From Nitrososphaerota archaeon (lineage in GTDB: Archaea > Iainarchaeota > Iainarchaeia > Iainarchaeales > VGJJ01), in the NCBI GenBank assembly GCA_020053155.1, contig JAGVNS010000138.1, positions 1-7,271 of the forward strand: a stretch of DNA of 7,271 bases, in the 5' to 3' direction. The translations under genes and the position numbers were made by a program. Positions 1-5,628 of this stretch are shown here, piece by piece. The stretch's first letter is position 1, and each line of letters begins with the position of its first letter. The notes under the pieces were generated by a model. That model was not told the DNA's origin. It saw only the letters and a list, made by a program, of their open reading frames with translations, and did no database searches.

Positions 1-1340
1 AAAAAATCTTCAATCACTAACGCCACTTCCTGCCCCCTTCCAATGGCAAATACGGGTATGAGGACGTTTCCCCCTTTCCCGAGTGTTTCGGTAATGATTT
101 CGAGCAAGCGCTGGTCATCGGCCTCTCGTGGGGGTTGAAAATCATTTTCCCCGCTGTAGGTGGATTCGAGAATGAGGGTTTCCACTCTAGGATAGTTCAA
201 ATCCATCGTATCAAACAGACGCGTGGACCCGTATTTCATGTCGGCCGAGTACACGATGTTGTGCCCTCCCTCCCCCACGTGCAAATGCACGCACGAGCTT
301 CCTAAAATGTGGGAAGCATTGAAAAAAGTGAGGCGCATGTCGGAAGTGATGTCCGTGACCTCGCGGTAATCGCGCACAATGACGTGTTTCAGCAATTCCT
401 TTACATCCTTTTCCGTGTACGGGGGTTCGTTTCCCTGCTTGATGGCTACATCCACGTAATCGAATTGTAACAAAACCATCAAATCGCGCGTGGGTTCGGT
501 GCAGTACAACGGCCCTTGGTATCCCATTCGGTACAAATAGGGCGCAAATCCCTGATGGTCGGTGTGGGCGTGCGAAATGACCAATGCATCCAATTCGGAC
601 AAGGGGAAGTTGAGCGCATCAAGATAGGGATATGGGTCGTCTTTTTTGGAGAAATTGGTTCCGCAATCCATCATTACTTTGGATAAGGGCGTATCTACAA
701 GCATGCAGCTTCTTCCTATTTCCCTAAAAGCCCCCAATCCGGTTAAGCGAATCCAATCGTGCTTGGAGGTTTTCTTCCGGTAAATTCGCTGGGCCACCTC
801 CTGCAAAAACTTTTTTCTCTCGTTTGCGTGTTTGTTTAAGTGATACCGTATTCCCGTGAGAAATTCGCTGTCGCTCGTTGGAGCGCGGAGAATTTTAGGA
901 GTCCATCCTGTTTTGAGTACGATGCTCTTGCTCGTTTCCCCCCCTTTCCCTATCACAAGCCCAGGTTTGTCCGCTTCAATAACCACTTGGTGAAACGCAT
1001 CCACAAAAACAATGTTTTTCACTCCCGCTTCAACGGGAACGAGTCCCTCAATTTGTTTTTTGGCGTCGGAGGGGTCCTCTAACAGACTCTTGTCGCTGCG
1101 CACCGAAATCTTTTTTTTCAATTCGAAGGCGATCTTGGCCACAAAGTTGTCGGGGGAAGAGAAAAAGGCTTTGGGGTTCTTAGTGTAGAGGATTATTTCC
1201 GGCCCCTCGAAATCGACGCTGGAAACCTGGCATGTCTTGGGAAGCTTTTCCCAAATGTGCTTTTCTATTTCCTGGATGTCCATTCTGGGAGTACTGAGCT
1301 GCGCCGGCTTGGCCTCGTTTACATTATTGGTTGTTCGCAT
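1..1340 (-). CDS. fttA: aCPSF1/FttA-type 3'-end ribonuclease and termination factor (C-terminus cut by window edge)
   Basis: I translated this strand by hand: 446 codons are visible, open through the left window edge. The family (archaeal CPSF1/FttA) cleaves nascent RNA at U-rich 3' ends and terminates transcription. Residues 20-100 form a first KH-like region (FEGPEIILYTKNP at 44-56). Residues 107-155 form a second KH domain with VIGKGG at 129-134. The metallo-beta-lactamase core follows: GAFREIGRSC (203-212), HAHTDH (257-262; zinc ligands H257, H259, D261, H262), H344 in SHILGSS, D367 in YSADMKYG and E392 in LESTYSG. The beta-CASP domain begins at GNVLIPVFAIGRGQE (424-438). The family is about 630-650 residues, so roughly 190 residues lie outside the window. 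The start chosen is ATG at 1340; ATG at 1283 (MDIQEIEK) is an alternative and neither has a strong ribosome site. It lies 91 bases downstream of psmB on the same strand, a pairing I recall from other archaea. Confidence 0.95.
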   Translation of the reverse strand, partial: MRTTNNVNEAKPAQLSTPRMDIQEIEKHIWEKLPKTCQVSSVDFEGPEIILYTKNPKAFFSSPDNFVAKIAFELKKKISVRSDKSLLEDPSDAKKQIEGLVPVEAGVKNIVFVDAFHQVVIEADKPGLVIGKGGETSKSIVLKTGWTPKILRAPTSDSEFLTGIRYHLNKHANERKKFLQEVAQRIYRKKTSKHDWIRLTGLGAFREIGRSCMLVDTPLSKVMMDCGTNFSKKDDPYPYLDALNFPLSELDALVISHAHTDHQGFAPYLYRMGYQGPLYCTEPTRDLMVLLQFDYVDVAIKQGNEPPYTEKDVKELLKHVIVRDYREVTDITSDMRLTFFNASHILGSSCVHLHVGEGGHNIVYSADMKYGSTRLFDTMDLNYPRVETLILESTYSGENDFQPPREADDQRLLEIITETLGKGGNVLIPVFAIGRGQEVALVIEDF

Positions 1341-1431
1341 AGCCGTTTCACTATTTTTTTTTAGCCATTTCCTTTTTTGTGAAAAGGGAATGACCGGGTA
1401 AGGGTGAGGAGAAAATGGGCTTCATCCATCG

Positions 1432-2055
1432 TTAGATGGCTGCAATCAGTTTTTCTACGTCTTTCTTTGCAATTTCTTGCACGCCGTTCTGGTCGATAAC
1501 CATGATGCTGATGCTTTCTCCGCCCGACATGACGTCGCGTTTTTTGGCGGCGGAGATGGCTTTTACGGCGAGTTTGATGGCCTCTTCCTTTTTCATGGTG
1601 CTCTCATACTGCGTATCTAACACTCCCATGGCGAATTCGCTTCCGCTTCCCGAGACGGTGTAATCGTCCACGTCCGCAATGCTTCCCACCGCATCCATGG
1701 AATACAGCTGGGGCGTTCCCGTATGCCCCCCGATGATGAACTGCACCATAAAGGGATAGTAGCGGTTTCCGCTCAAAATGTTGGCAATGAACGTAACCAG
1801 TGCTTTCGTCGTAATGGCGTTGTCGCGTTCCACTTCAAACAGTTTGGCTTGTGAGCGCAAAAATCGTACGAGTGTTTGGGCATCTCCCATCCCCCCCGCA
1901 ATGGTCAATCCTATTTTTTCCGTCAGCTTGTACACTTTTCGCGTGTCCAATTCCGCCGCGAAATAACCCATCGTGGCTTTCTGGTCGGCCGCGAGAATAA
2001 TGGCATCCTTCGTGCGAATGCCCAACGTCGTGGTCCCCGATTTTTTGATTTCCAT
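1432..2055 (-). CDS. psmB: 20S proteasome beta subunit, catalytic
   Basis: This is the proteolytic subunit of the archaeal 20S core particle, an N-terminal-threonine hydrolase made as a proprotein. From ATG 2055 the propeptide is MEIKKSG, cleaved before TTTLG. Counting from that mature Thr1, Asp17 (LAADQKATMG) and Lys33 (DTRKVYK) fall exactly where the catalytic residues should be. The IAGG turn is at 45-48, with Ile45 at the usual S1-pocket position. SGSGS (128-132) and RDVMSGGES (166-174) carry the conserved Ser and Asp, one residue offset from the Thermoplasma numbering. Mature length is 200 residues, normal for the family. The reading frame extends upstream to GTG 2085, giving a 17-residue propeptide. 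I prefer ATG 2055 because archaeal propeptides are usually 6-10 residues (compare MEKKTG/MKKKTG types). It follows the cysteine hydrolase by about 120 bases and precedes aCPSF1. No alpha subunit or PAN is in the window. Confidence 0.96.
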   Translation of the reverse strand: MEIKKSGTTTLGIRTKDAIILAADQKATMGYFAAELDTRKVYKLTEKIGLTIAGGMGDAQTLVRFLRSQAKLFEVERDNAITTKALVTFIANILSGNRYYPFMVQFIIGGHTGTPQLYSMDAVGSIADVDDYTVSGSGSEFAMGVLDTQYESTMKKEEAIKLAVKAISAAKKRDVMSGGESISIMVIDQNGVQEIAKKDVEKLIAAI

Positions 2056-2100
2056 TGCAGAATGGTCGTGTTTCACTAAAATCACTTCACAAATAGAACA

Positions 2101-2134
2101 ATTATACCCAGTAATGCCCTGAATTCTTTAAAAA
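2101..2134 (-). promoter_or_regulatory. Candidate archaeal promoter for psmB-aCPSF1
   Basis: Read on the minus strand, the spacer between the hydrolase and psmB has two TATA-like boxes: TTTTTAAAG (2134-2126) and TATAAT (2106-2101). At the usual archaeal distance of about 26 bases, the second would start transcription near 2078, leaving a leader of about 20 bases before ATG 2055. The first would start near 2104, before GTG 2085. Either would let psmB and aCPSF1 be transcribed independently of the upstream FKBP-hydrolase pair. This is inferred from sequence only. Confidence 0.4.
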
Positions 2135-2175
2135 CCGGTGCCCCGGTGAGCGGCTACATTACTCCTTTTTGCATC

Positions 2176-2862
2176 TCACAAAGGGAAATTTGCTTCCTTT
2201 ATTGCATCTAAAACTTCTCTCGATGAAGTTACCCAGCCGAATATTCCGCCTTGTGCTTTTATGATATCTAAAGCGGCCCTGTGACGAGCAGGGTCGTAGG
2301 ATGCCATGCAATCGGCTAAAACAATTGCGTTAAACCCAATATCATTTGCTCCCGAAACGGTGGTTGAGCAACAAACATCGGTTGTCACGCCAACGACAAG
2401 TAAATTTACAATCCCTTTTTCTTTCAACACTTTTTCTAAGTCTGTTTTATAGAAAGCGTTTTTTCCGGGTTTGTCAATCACCATTTCTCCTTCCAGCGGG
2501 GCCACTTCATCTACAATCGAATGTCCTTTTTCTCCACGAATCAAAATGCGTCCCATTGGTCCTTGATCACCAATACGCTTGCCTTCTGGCCACCTAAGAA
2601 GTTTCGTAGACGGACAGTCGCTCAGGTCGGGTAAATGCCCTTCTCGCGTTTGAATAATAAACAAGCCAATTTTTCTGGCGACTTCAAGAACTTTTTTAGT
2701 GGACCCAATGGCGCTAGCTAAATTATCTACATTATTTCCCAGCGACTCTCCATACCCACCGTGCAGTAGAAAGTCTTTCTGCATGTCAATGACAATAAGG
2801 GCAGTCTTTTCCAAGTCTACCTTAACGGCAGTTGGCTCTGCTTTTATGTTCACGTTTTTCAT
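2176..2862 (-). CDS. Isochorismatase-fold cysteine hydrolase, biuret/ureidoacrylate amidohydrolase-like
   Basis: The 228-residue protein matches the cysteine hydrolase superfamily, which cleaves C-N bonds in small amides (biuret, ureidoacrylate, nicotinamide, N-carbamoyl compounds). The triad is visible: D26 in VIDMQKDFL, K131 in IDKPGKNAFY and C164 in GVTTDVCCSTT. The Lys-Cys spacing of 33 is what I recall for biuret hydrolase and RutB. A GVTT segment (158-161), probably the cis-peptide region, precedes the Cys. Other blocks typical of the biuret/RutB-like branch are GGYGE (35-39), TREGHLPDLSDCP (72-84), GPMGRILIRGE (101-111) and the C-terminal IKAQGGIFGW (201-210). Start is ATG 2862 with AAGGT just upstream; the FKBP stop is 32 bases away, so the two are probably co-transcribed. 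By hand count its GC is about 44%, against about 50-60% in most sampled psmB stretches, and the family is mainly bacterial, suggesting acquisition by transfer. The substrate cannot be told from sequence. Confidence 0.9.
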   Translation of the reverse strand: MKNVNIKAEPTAVKVDLEKTALIVIDMQKDFLLHGGYGESLGNNVDNLASAIGSTKKVLEVARKIGLFIIQTREGHLPDLSDCPSTKLLRWPEGKRIGDQGPMGRILIRGEKGHSIVDEVAPLEGEMVIDKPGKNAFYKTDLEKVLKEKGIVNLLVVGVTTDVCCSTTVSGANDIGFNAIVLADCMASYDPARHRAALDIIKAQGGIFGWVTSSREVLDAIKEANFPL

Positions 2863-2894
2863 ATAACCTTCAACTTGAAAAAAAACTGCTTGAA

Positions 2895-3623
2895 TTATTC
2901 GTGCTCCCCATCCCCGTGCATGGTTCCGTCCTCATGCACGTGCATTTGGTTGAAATCGTTGGGAGTAAATACGGTGGTGACGCGCACTTCCGTGGTTCCT
3001 TTTACGACGTCCAATACGAGCTTGGAAAACCCGGGAAGGTTGCGCTGAATTTTGGTCATGTCGCGAATGGGTGCCACCACTTCAACAACGCCTTTTTCGT
3101 TTTTCACGATTGGTTTTTCCCAGTTTGGAAAGGCTTTTTTGACGAGGGCATCCAGTTGCTCGTTGGCACCCGTGAATTGTTTGGTGATTTCCACATCATA
3201 TTCAACCGTTCTTCCGGCTAAATCCGGGTTGAAATCAACTCGTACGCGTCCACCGCTCACGCTCTGTACTTTTCCCACCATGTCGTTGGCATTGACAATG
3301 GTTCCAGGCACCGGGGGGACTTTGTTTTTGGTAAACTCGTTCAATGGAATGACCTTTACGAGTTGGGGGTTCCGTTCCCCAAACGCATGGGCGGGTTCCA
3401 ATACGACTTTTTGTTTTTCCCCCACACTCATTTGTAATAGTTTTTCGTCCAATCCCGCGAGTATTTCGTTTTGTCCCACCACCATGGTTACGGGTCCCCA
3501 TTTTCGGTCTTGGGTCGGCAACCCTTCTTTTTGGGCCACTTCTTGGTAGGTGGTGTCAAAGACCTTTCCCGTGACAATGTCTCGTCCCGTAAATGAAATG
3601 CTGATTAAATCCCCTTTTTGCAT
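2895..3623 (-). CDS. FKBP-type peptidyl-prolyl cis-trans isomerase, SlyD-like with extra C-terminal domain
   Basis: This is an archaeal long-type FKBP that isomerises X-Pro bonds and probably acts as a folding chaperone. The FKBP fold starts at residue 1 with VFDTT (21-25) and VVGQNEILAGLDEKLLQMSVGEK (48-70, split here only by position), then AHAFGERNP (78-86). An insert-in-flap chaperone domain covers about 87-130 (VIPLNEF, PGTIVNAND, GGRVRVDFN), and the fold returns at LAGRTVEYDVEI (135-146). Residues 155-222 form the additional C-terminal domain seen in long archaeal FKBPs. The last 16 residues carry four His among Asp and Glu (MHVHEDG, MHGDGEHE), a possible metal-binding tail like that of bacterial SlyD. 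ATG 3623 is the first start available because an in-frame TGA lies four codons upstream; GGGAG sits 13 bases before it. No signal peptide is seen, so it is cytosolic. It heads the minus-strand cluster. Confidence 0.93.
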   Translation of the reverse strand: MQKGDLISISFTGRDIVTGKVFDTTYQEVAQKEGLPTQDRKWGPVTMVVGQNEILAGLDEKLLQMSVGEKQKVVLEPAHAFGERNPQLVKVIPLNEFTKNKVPPVPGTIVNANDMVGKVQSVSGGRVRVDFNPDLAGRTVEYDVEITKQFTGANEQLDALVKKAFPNWEKPIVKNEKGVVEVVAPIRDMTKIQRNLPGFSKLVLDVVKGTTEVRVTTVFTPNDFNQMHVHEDGTMHGDGEHE

Positions 3624-3666
3624 ATGGATGGTTCAACTCCCTTCATTCCAAAAACCCTTCCAAGCC

Positions 3667-3682
3667 TTTTTTAACCCTTTTC
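3667..3682 (-). promoter_or_regulatory. Candidate BRE/TATA promoter for the FKBP gene, possibly bidirectional
   Basis: On the minus strand GAAAAGGG (3682-3675) is followed by TTAAAAAA (3674-3667), a purine-rich BRE next to a TATA-like box. A start about 26 bases downstream falls near 3644, giving a leader of about 20 bases to ATG 3623. Read on the plus strand, the same TTTTTTAA is 37 bases from the ATG of the membrane protein at 3711. A start near 3697 would leave a leader of about 14 bases that includes the GAGG ribosome site. One box may therefore serve both divergent genes. This is inferred from sequence only. Confidence 0.5.
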
Positions 3683-3710
3683 AGCTTTCTGGGGAAACGA
3701 GGCCCTTTGA

Positions 3711-5084
3711 ATGGATTCCAAACCAGACGCCAATTTTTCAGTCAAAGTGGGGGCGGCCGTTATTATTGCCCTCATGCTCTTTTCGGGAGCCGCCATCTTT
3801 TTGGCCGGCCAGTCGGTTGACCCTACTGACACCCCTTCAACGAATGACAATCCTACGCTTTCCACGTACGTCGTGGAGGGGGTCAAAGGCACCGTTACGG
3901 CGGTCTTTTCCACCGCCATCGTGGGGGGGCAGACCGATGAGTCGGACAAAACGGTCATCGACGAGGCCCTGCAGCAAATATCAGGCGTCAAGGGAATTGA
4001 CTCCCAGTTCACCCAATTGGATGCCTCCAGTTCCCAGTTGACGTATTTGGCAAACGTTGAATTGGAAGAAGGAACGAGTAAAGAAGAATTCATTCAACGT
4101 GTAAACAGCCTGGTCTCCCTCCAAGGAGTAGAAATATACTTTCAAGCCTCGGTCGAAATTCCCCCCAAGATGAGTGGAAAGAATCAGCAGAATGAAATCA
4201 AGGAGTTTACGCTCCCCCAGAATGTCATCCAGGCCATTGTCACTCCCCAAACAATGGTGGGAAATCAAATCAGTGGTTCTGTTTCGGTCACATTCCAAGG
4301 GGATACTCCGGTGAACGCCTACCTTGTTGAGAGTCAAAACATTTCTTTAACCCCTAAATCCATTTCCGTGAGCGGGGAGTATGTCCTTTCCTCCCTTGAA
4401 GACCGCCTTTCCATGGCCGGGTCATGGAGTTACATCCCCCATTTTTCGGGTGAAACAATGAAGAAAGAGTTATCAGTGATTGATGGGGTGGAAAATGTGG
4501 ATGAGCCCATCATTCCATCCCTCGATACCACGCTCACCCTCACCTTTCCCGATGCCAACCAGTTCGTGGATGAAGTGAACACGCTGATGCAGGCCAACCC
4601 TGAAAAGTTTTCGGGCGTGAGCGCGTTCGACGACACGCTGCGCGTGGATTTGAACAACGTCTCGTTAACGGAGGCCAAAGCATTGCTTCAAACAACGATT
4701 GATGAAACGGCTTCCACGAACGTGGCGATTGTCTTCCAGGAACCCCTTACCCAATTCTTGGTGGATGTGAACGTTTCATCAGGTTCCACGCAGATGGTGG
4801 CGGAAAAATTGAGTCAGTACTTTGCCTCCCAAAACATGCAAGCGGAAATATACCAAAACGCCACGCTGGCATTGGATGGATTGACCGACCCTGACACCAA
4901 TCAGACGTATCCCATTCCGCAAGGGTTCATTTCAGCCGTGGTGCAGCCCGGGCACAGCGTGAATGACAAGGTTTTTCTCCAAATAAACGCCATTGGAGTA
5001 CCAATGCTGGATGGAACCCTTTCCTATGTGAACGGGGTCGAATTCCCCCCTCCTTCCAATCCGGCTGACCCGCCACAGGTTTAA
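3711..5084 (+). CDS. Membrane-anchored extracytoplasmic protein with repeated beta-alpha-beta segments, unknown family
   Basis: I do not recognise the family of this 457-residue protein. Residues 1-10 are a short cytoplasmic tail and 11-33 one hydrophobic helix (VKVGAAVIIALMLFSGAAIF). A Thr/Pro/Asp/Asn-rich linker follows (34-49) and then an ectodomain of about 400 residues. The acidic flank after the helix implies N-in, C-out topology, and there is no signal-peptidase-like ending, so it is an anchor. The ectodomain has no cysteine, one tryptophan (W239) and five N-glycosylation sequons (N210, N316, N354, N383, N397). Three stretches (about 91-150, 256-315 and 331-388) share a strand, an amphipathic helix of about 15 residues, then another strand, suggesting ferredoxin-like repeats; that is my inference. 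The C-terminus is Pro-rich. ATG 3711 has GAGG eight bases upstream. Two tiny membrane proteins follow after 37 and 3 bases and probably share its transcript. A surface, adhesion or membrane-complex role is possible but unproven. Confidence 0.85.
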   Translation: MDSKPDANFSVKVGAAVIIALMLFSGAAIFLAGQSVDPTDTPSTNDNPTLSTYVVEGVKGTVTAVFSTAIVGGQTDESDKTVIDEALQQISGVKGIDSQFTQLDASSSQLTYLANVELEEGTSKEEFIQRVNSLVSLQGVEIYFQASVEIPPKMSGKNQQNEIKEFTLPQNVIQAIVTPQTMVGNQISGSVSVTFQGDTPVNAYLVESQNISLTPKSISVSGEYVLSSLEDRLSMAGSWSYIPHFSGETMKKELSVIDGVENVDEPIIPSLDTTLTLTFPDANQFVDEVNTLMQANPEKFSGVSAFDDTLRVDLNNVSLTEAKALLQTTIDETASTNVAIVFQEPLTQFLVDVNVSSGSTQMVAEKLSQYFASQNMQAEIYQNATLALDGLTDPDTNQTYPIPQGFISAVVQPGHSVNDKVFLQINAIGVPMLDGTLSYVNGVEFPPPSNPADPPQV

Positions 5085-5121
5085 ATAGACCCAGTTAATT
5101 TCTTTGCATGAGGTGTATGAG

Positions 5122-5232
5122 ATGCCATTTCTTTCATTGGGAGAATTGTTGATTTTTTTGGGGCAGACCGTCTCCATTGTCCTGAGCATTTTGATTCTGT
5201 ACCGGATGTCCAAAGGCCGAGGAAGGCGATAA
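5122..5232 (+). CDS. 36-residue single-span membrane microprotein
   Basis: This short gene starts at ATG 5122 with a strong ribosome site, AGGTG at 5111-5115, six bases upstream, and ends at TAA 5230-5232. The product has a short non-polar N-terminus (MPFLSLGE), one hydrophobic helix at about 9-27 and a basic C-terminal tail (SKGRGRR). By the positive-inside rule the tail faces the cytoplasm. Residues 12-30 match residues 14-32 of the next gene's product without gaps (pattern FLxQxxxIVLxIxxLxRxS). It lies 37 bases after the 457-residue membrane protein and three bases before the next microprotein, so an operon is likely. No known family is recognised. It could be a small subunit or regulator of the larger membrane protein; that is inference. 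Confidence 0.7.
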   Translation: MPFLSLGELLIFLGQTVSIVLSILILYRMSKGRGRR

Positions 5233-5235
5233 CCC

Positions 5236-5403
5236 GTGGGCATTTTTGAAGGGCGGCCGGACTTGATGATTCTTTTCCTGGCGCAGGTTCTCCTTATCGT
5301 GCTTCAAATTGTTTTGTTACAGCGTGTTTCCGCGGAAGGACAAAATAGCCCTTCTCCACGTTCACCTTCGCGCAGAATAAAGTCGCGCGCGCGAAAAAGG
5401 TAA
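5236..5403 (+). CDS. 55-residue single-span membrane microprotein with basic Ser/Arg-rich tail
   Basis: The reading frame starts at GTG 5236, three bases after the previous stop, with GGAAGG (5221-5226) nine bases upstream, and ends at TAA 5401-5403. The product has a polar start (GIFEGRPD), a hydrophobic helix at about 10-28 and a long basic tail rich in Ser, Pro and Arg (PSPRSPSRRIKSRARKR), presumably cytoplasmic and possibly binding nucleic acid or acidic lipids. Its helix shares 11 of 19 residues with the preceding microprotein, including the Gln, IVL and R-x-S positions. ATG 5266 is an alternative start giving 45 residues. I prefer GTG because the N-terminal lengths of the two relatives then agree and the ribosome site is better placed. 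The family is unrecognised. Confidence 0.65.
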   Translation: MGIFEGRPDLMILFLAQVLLIVLQIVLLQRVSAEGQNSPSPRSPSRRIKSRARKR

Positions 5404-5411
5404 AGAGATTA

Positions 5412-5430
5412 TTCTTCTTTGAAAGAAGAA
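5412..5430. repeat. Perfect inverted repeat, 9-base arms
   Basis: TTCTTCTTT (5412-5420) and AAAGAAGAA (5422-5430) are exact reverse complements around a single G. As RNA a 6-7 bp stem with a 5-7 base loop is possible. It sits nine bases after the last microprotein stop, so it may mark the 3' end of that operon or be a protein-binding palindrome. Confidence 0.6.
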
Positions 5431-5447
5431 ATGACTTGCACAATGAG

Positions 5448-5462
5448 GGTTAAACCTTAACC
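5448..5462. repeat. Inverted repeat GGTTAA-N3-TTAACC
   Basis: GGTTAA (5448-5453) and TTAACC (5457-5462) are exact reverse complements separated by ACC. The stem is short. Its TTAACC arm resembles the CTAACC arm of the larger hairpin 60 bases downstream. Confidence 0.45.
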
Positions 5463-5515
5463 AGTCAGCAATCTGTAAATTACCTTATTCTTCGAGGTAA
5501 ATAGCGGCTTTGCCA

Positions 5516-5558
5516 GCGACGACTAACCTCTTTTTTTCGCGGGTTAGCGACTCGTCGC
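5516..5558 (+). repeat. Long imperfect hairpin with T-run in the loop
   Basis: GCGACGA (5516-5522) pairs with TCGTCGC (5552-5558), and CTAACC (5523-5528) pairs with GGTTAG (5542-5547). That makes 13 base pairs with a four-base bulge (CGAC, 5548-5551) on the 3' arm. The 13-base loop holds seven Ts (5531-5537). It is the strongest structure in this intergenic region and may be a terminator zone or part of a small RNA. Confidence 0.55.
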
Positions 5559-5628
5559 CTTCCGATTGGCTGTTGAAAAATTCGCGGGGCAAACCGCGCA
5601 GTTGAAAGATTTCCTTTTCTGTCCACTA

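Larger units (their letters stand above)
5404..5628 (+). other. Structured intergenic region between convergent transcription units
   Basis: I see no convincing gene on either strand in these 225 bases. The stretch contains several inverted repeats, listed separately, a seven-T run at 5531-5537 that could end plus-strand transcription, and A5 at 5576-5580 that could end the minus-strand NAC operon. GCGG/CCGC arms also pair around 5584-5597. I found no tRNA cloverleaf or RNase P/SRP signature by eye. It may be a bidirectional termination zone or may encode a small structured RNA; the sequence alone does not decide. Confidence 0.5.

Noticed and set aside
840..1082. 80-residue frame on the plus strand
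   Set aside because: It lies wholly inside aCPSF1 in antisense; the minus strand carries unmistakable KH-domain sequence there.
1436..2079. Three plus-strand frames opposite psmB
   Set aside because: They are antisense shadows of a confident proteasome gene.
2832..3549. Two plus-strand frames and an 88-residue minus frame (3235-3501) over the FKBP gene
   Set aside because: They overlap a complete FKBP with all its expected motifs and encode biased, family-less sequence.
3550..4337. Plus frame 3550-4041 and minus frames 3671-4093 and 3981-4337
   Set aside because: They compete with the 457-residue gene, which has a ribosome site, a clear anchor helix and downstream partners. The plus frame is Pro/Ser/Arg-rich, as expected for an out-of-frame reading.
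4932..5243. 103-residue minus-strand frame across the microproteins
   Set aside because: It lacks a ribosome site and any recognisable domain and is antisense to two frames with good ribosome sites.
5404..5628. tRNA, RNase P RNA or SRP RNA
   Set aside because: No cloverleaf, CCA-type acceptor or conserved core motifs found by eye in this stretch.
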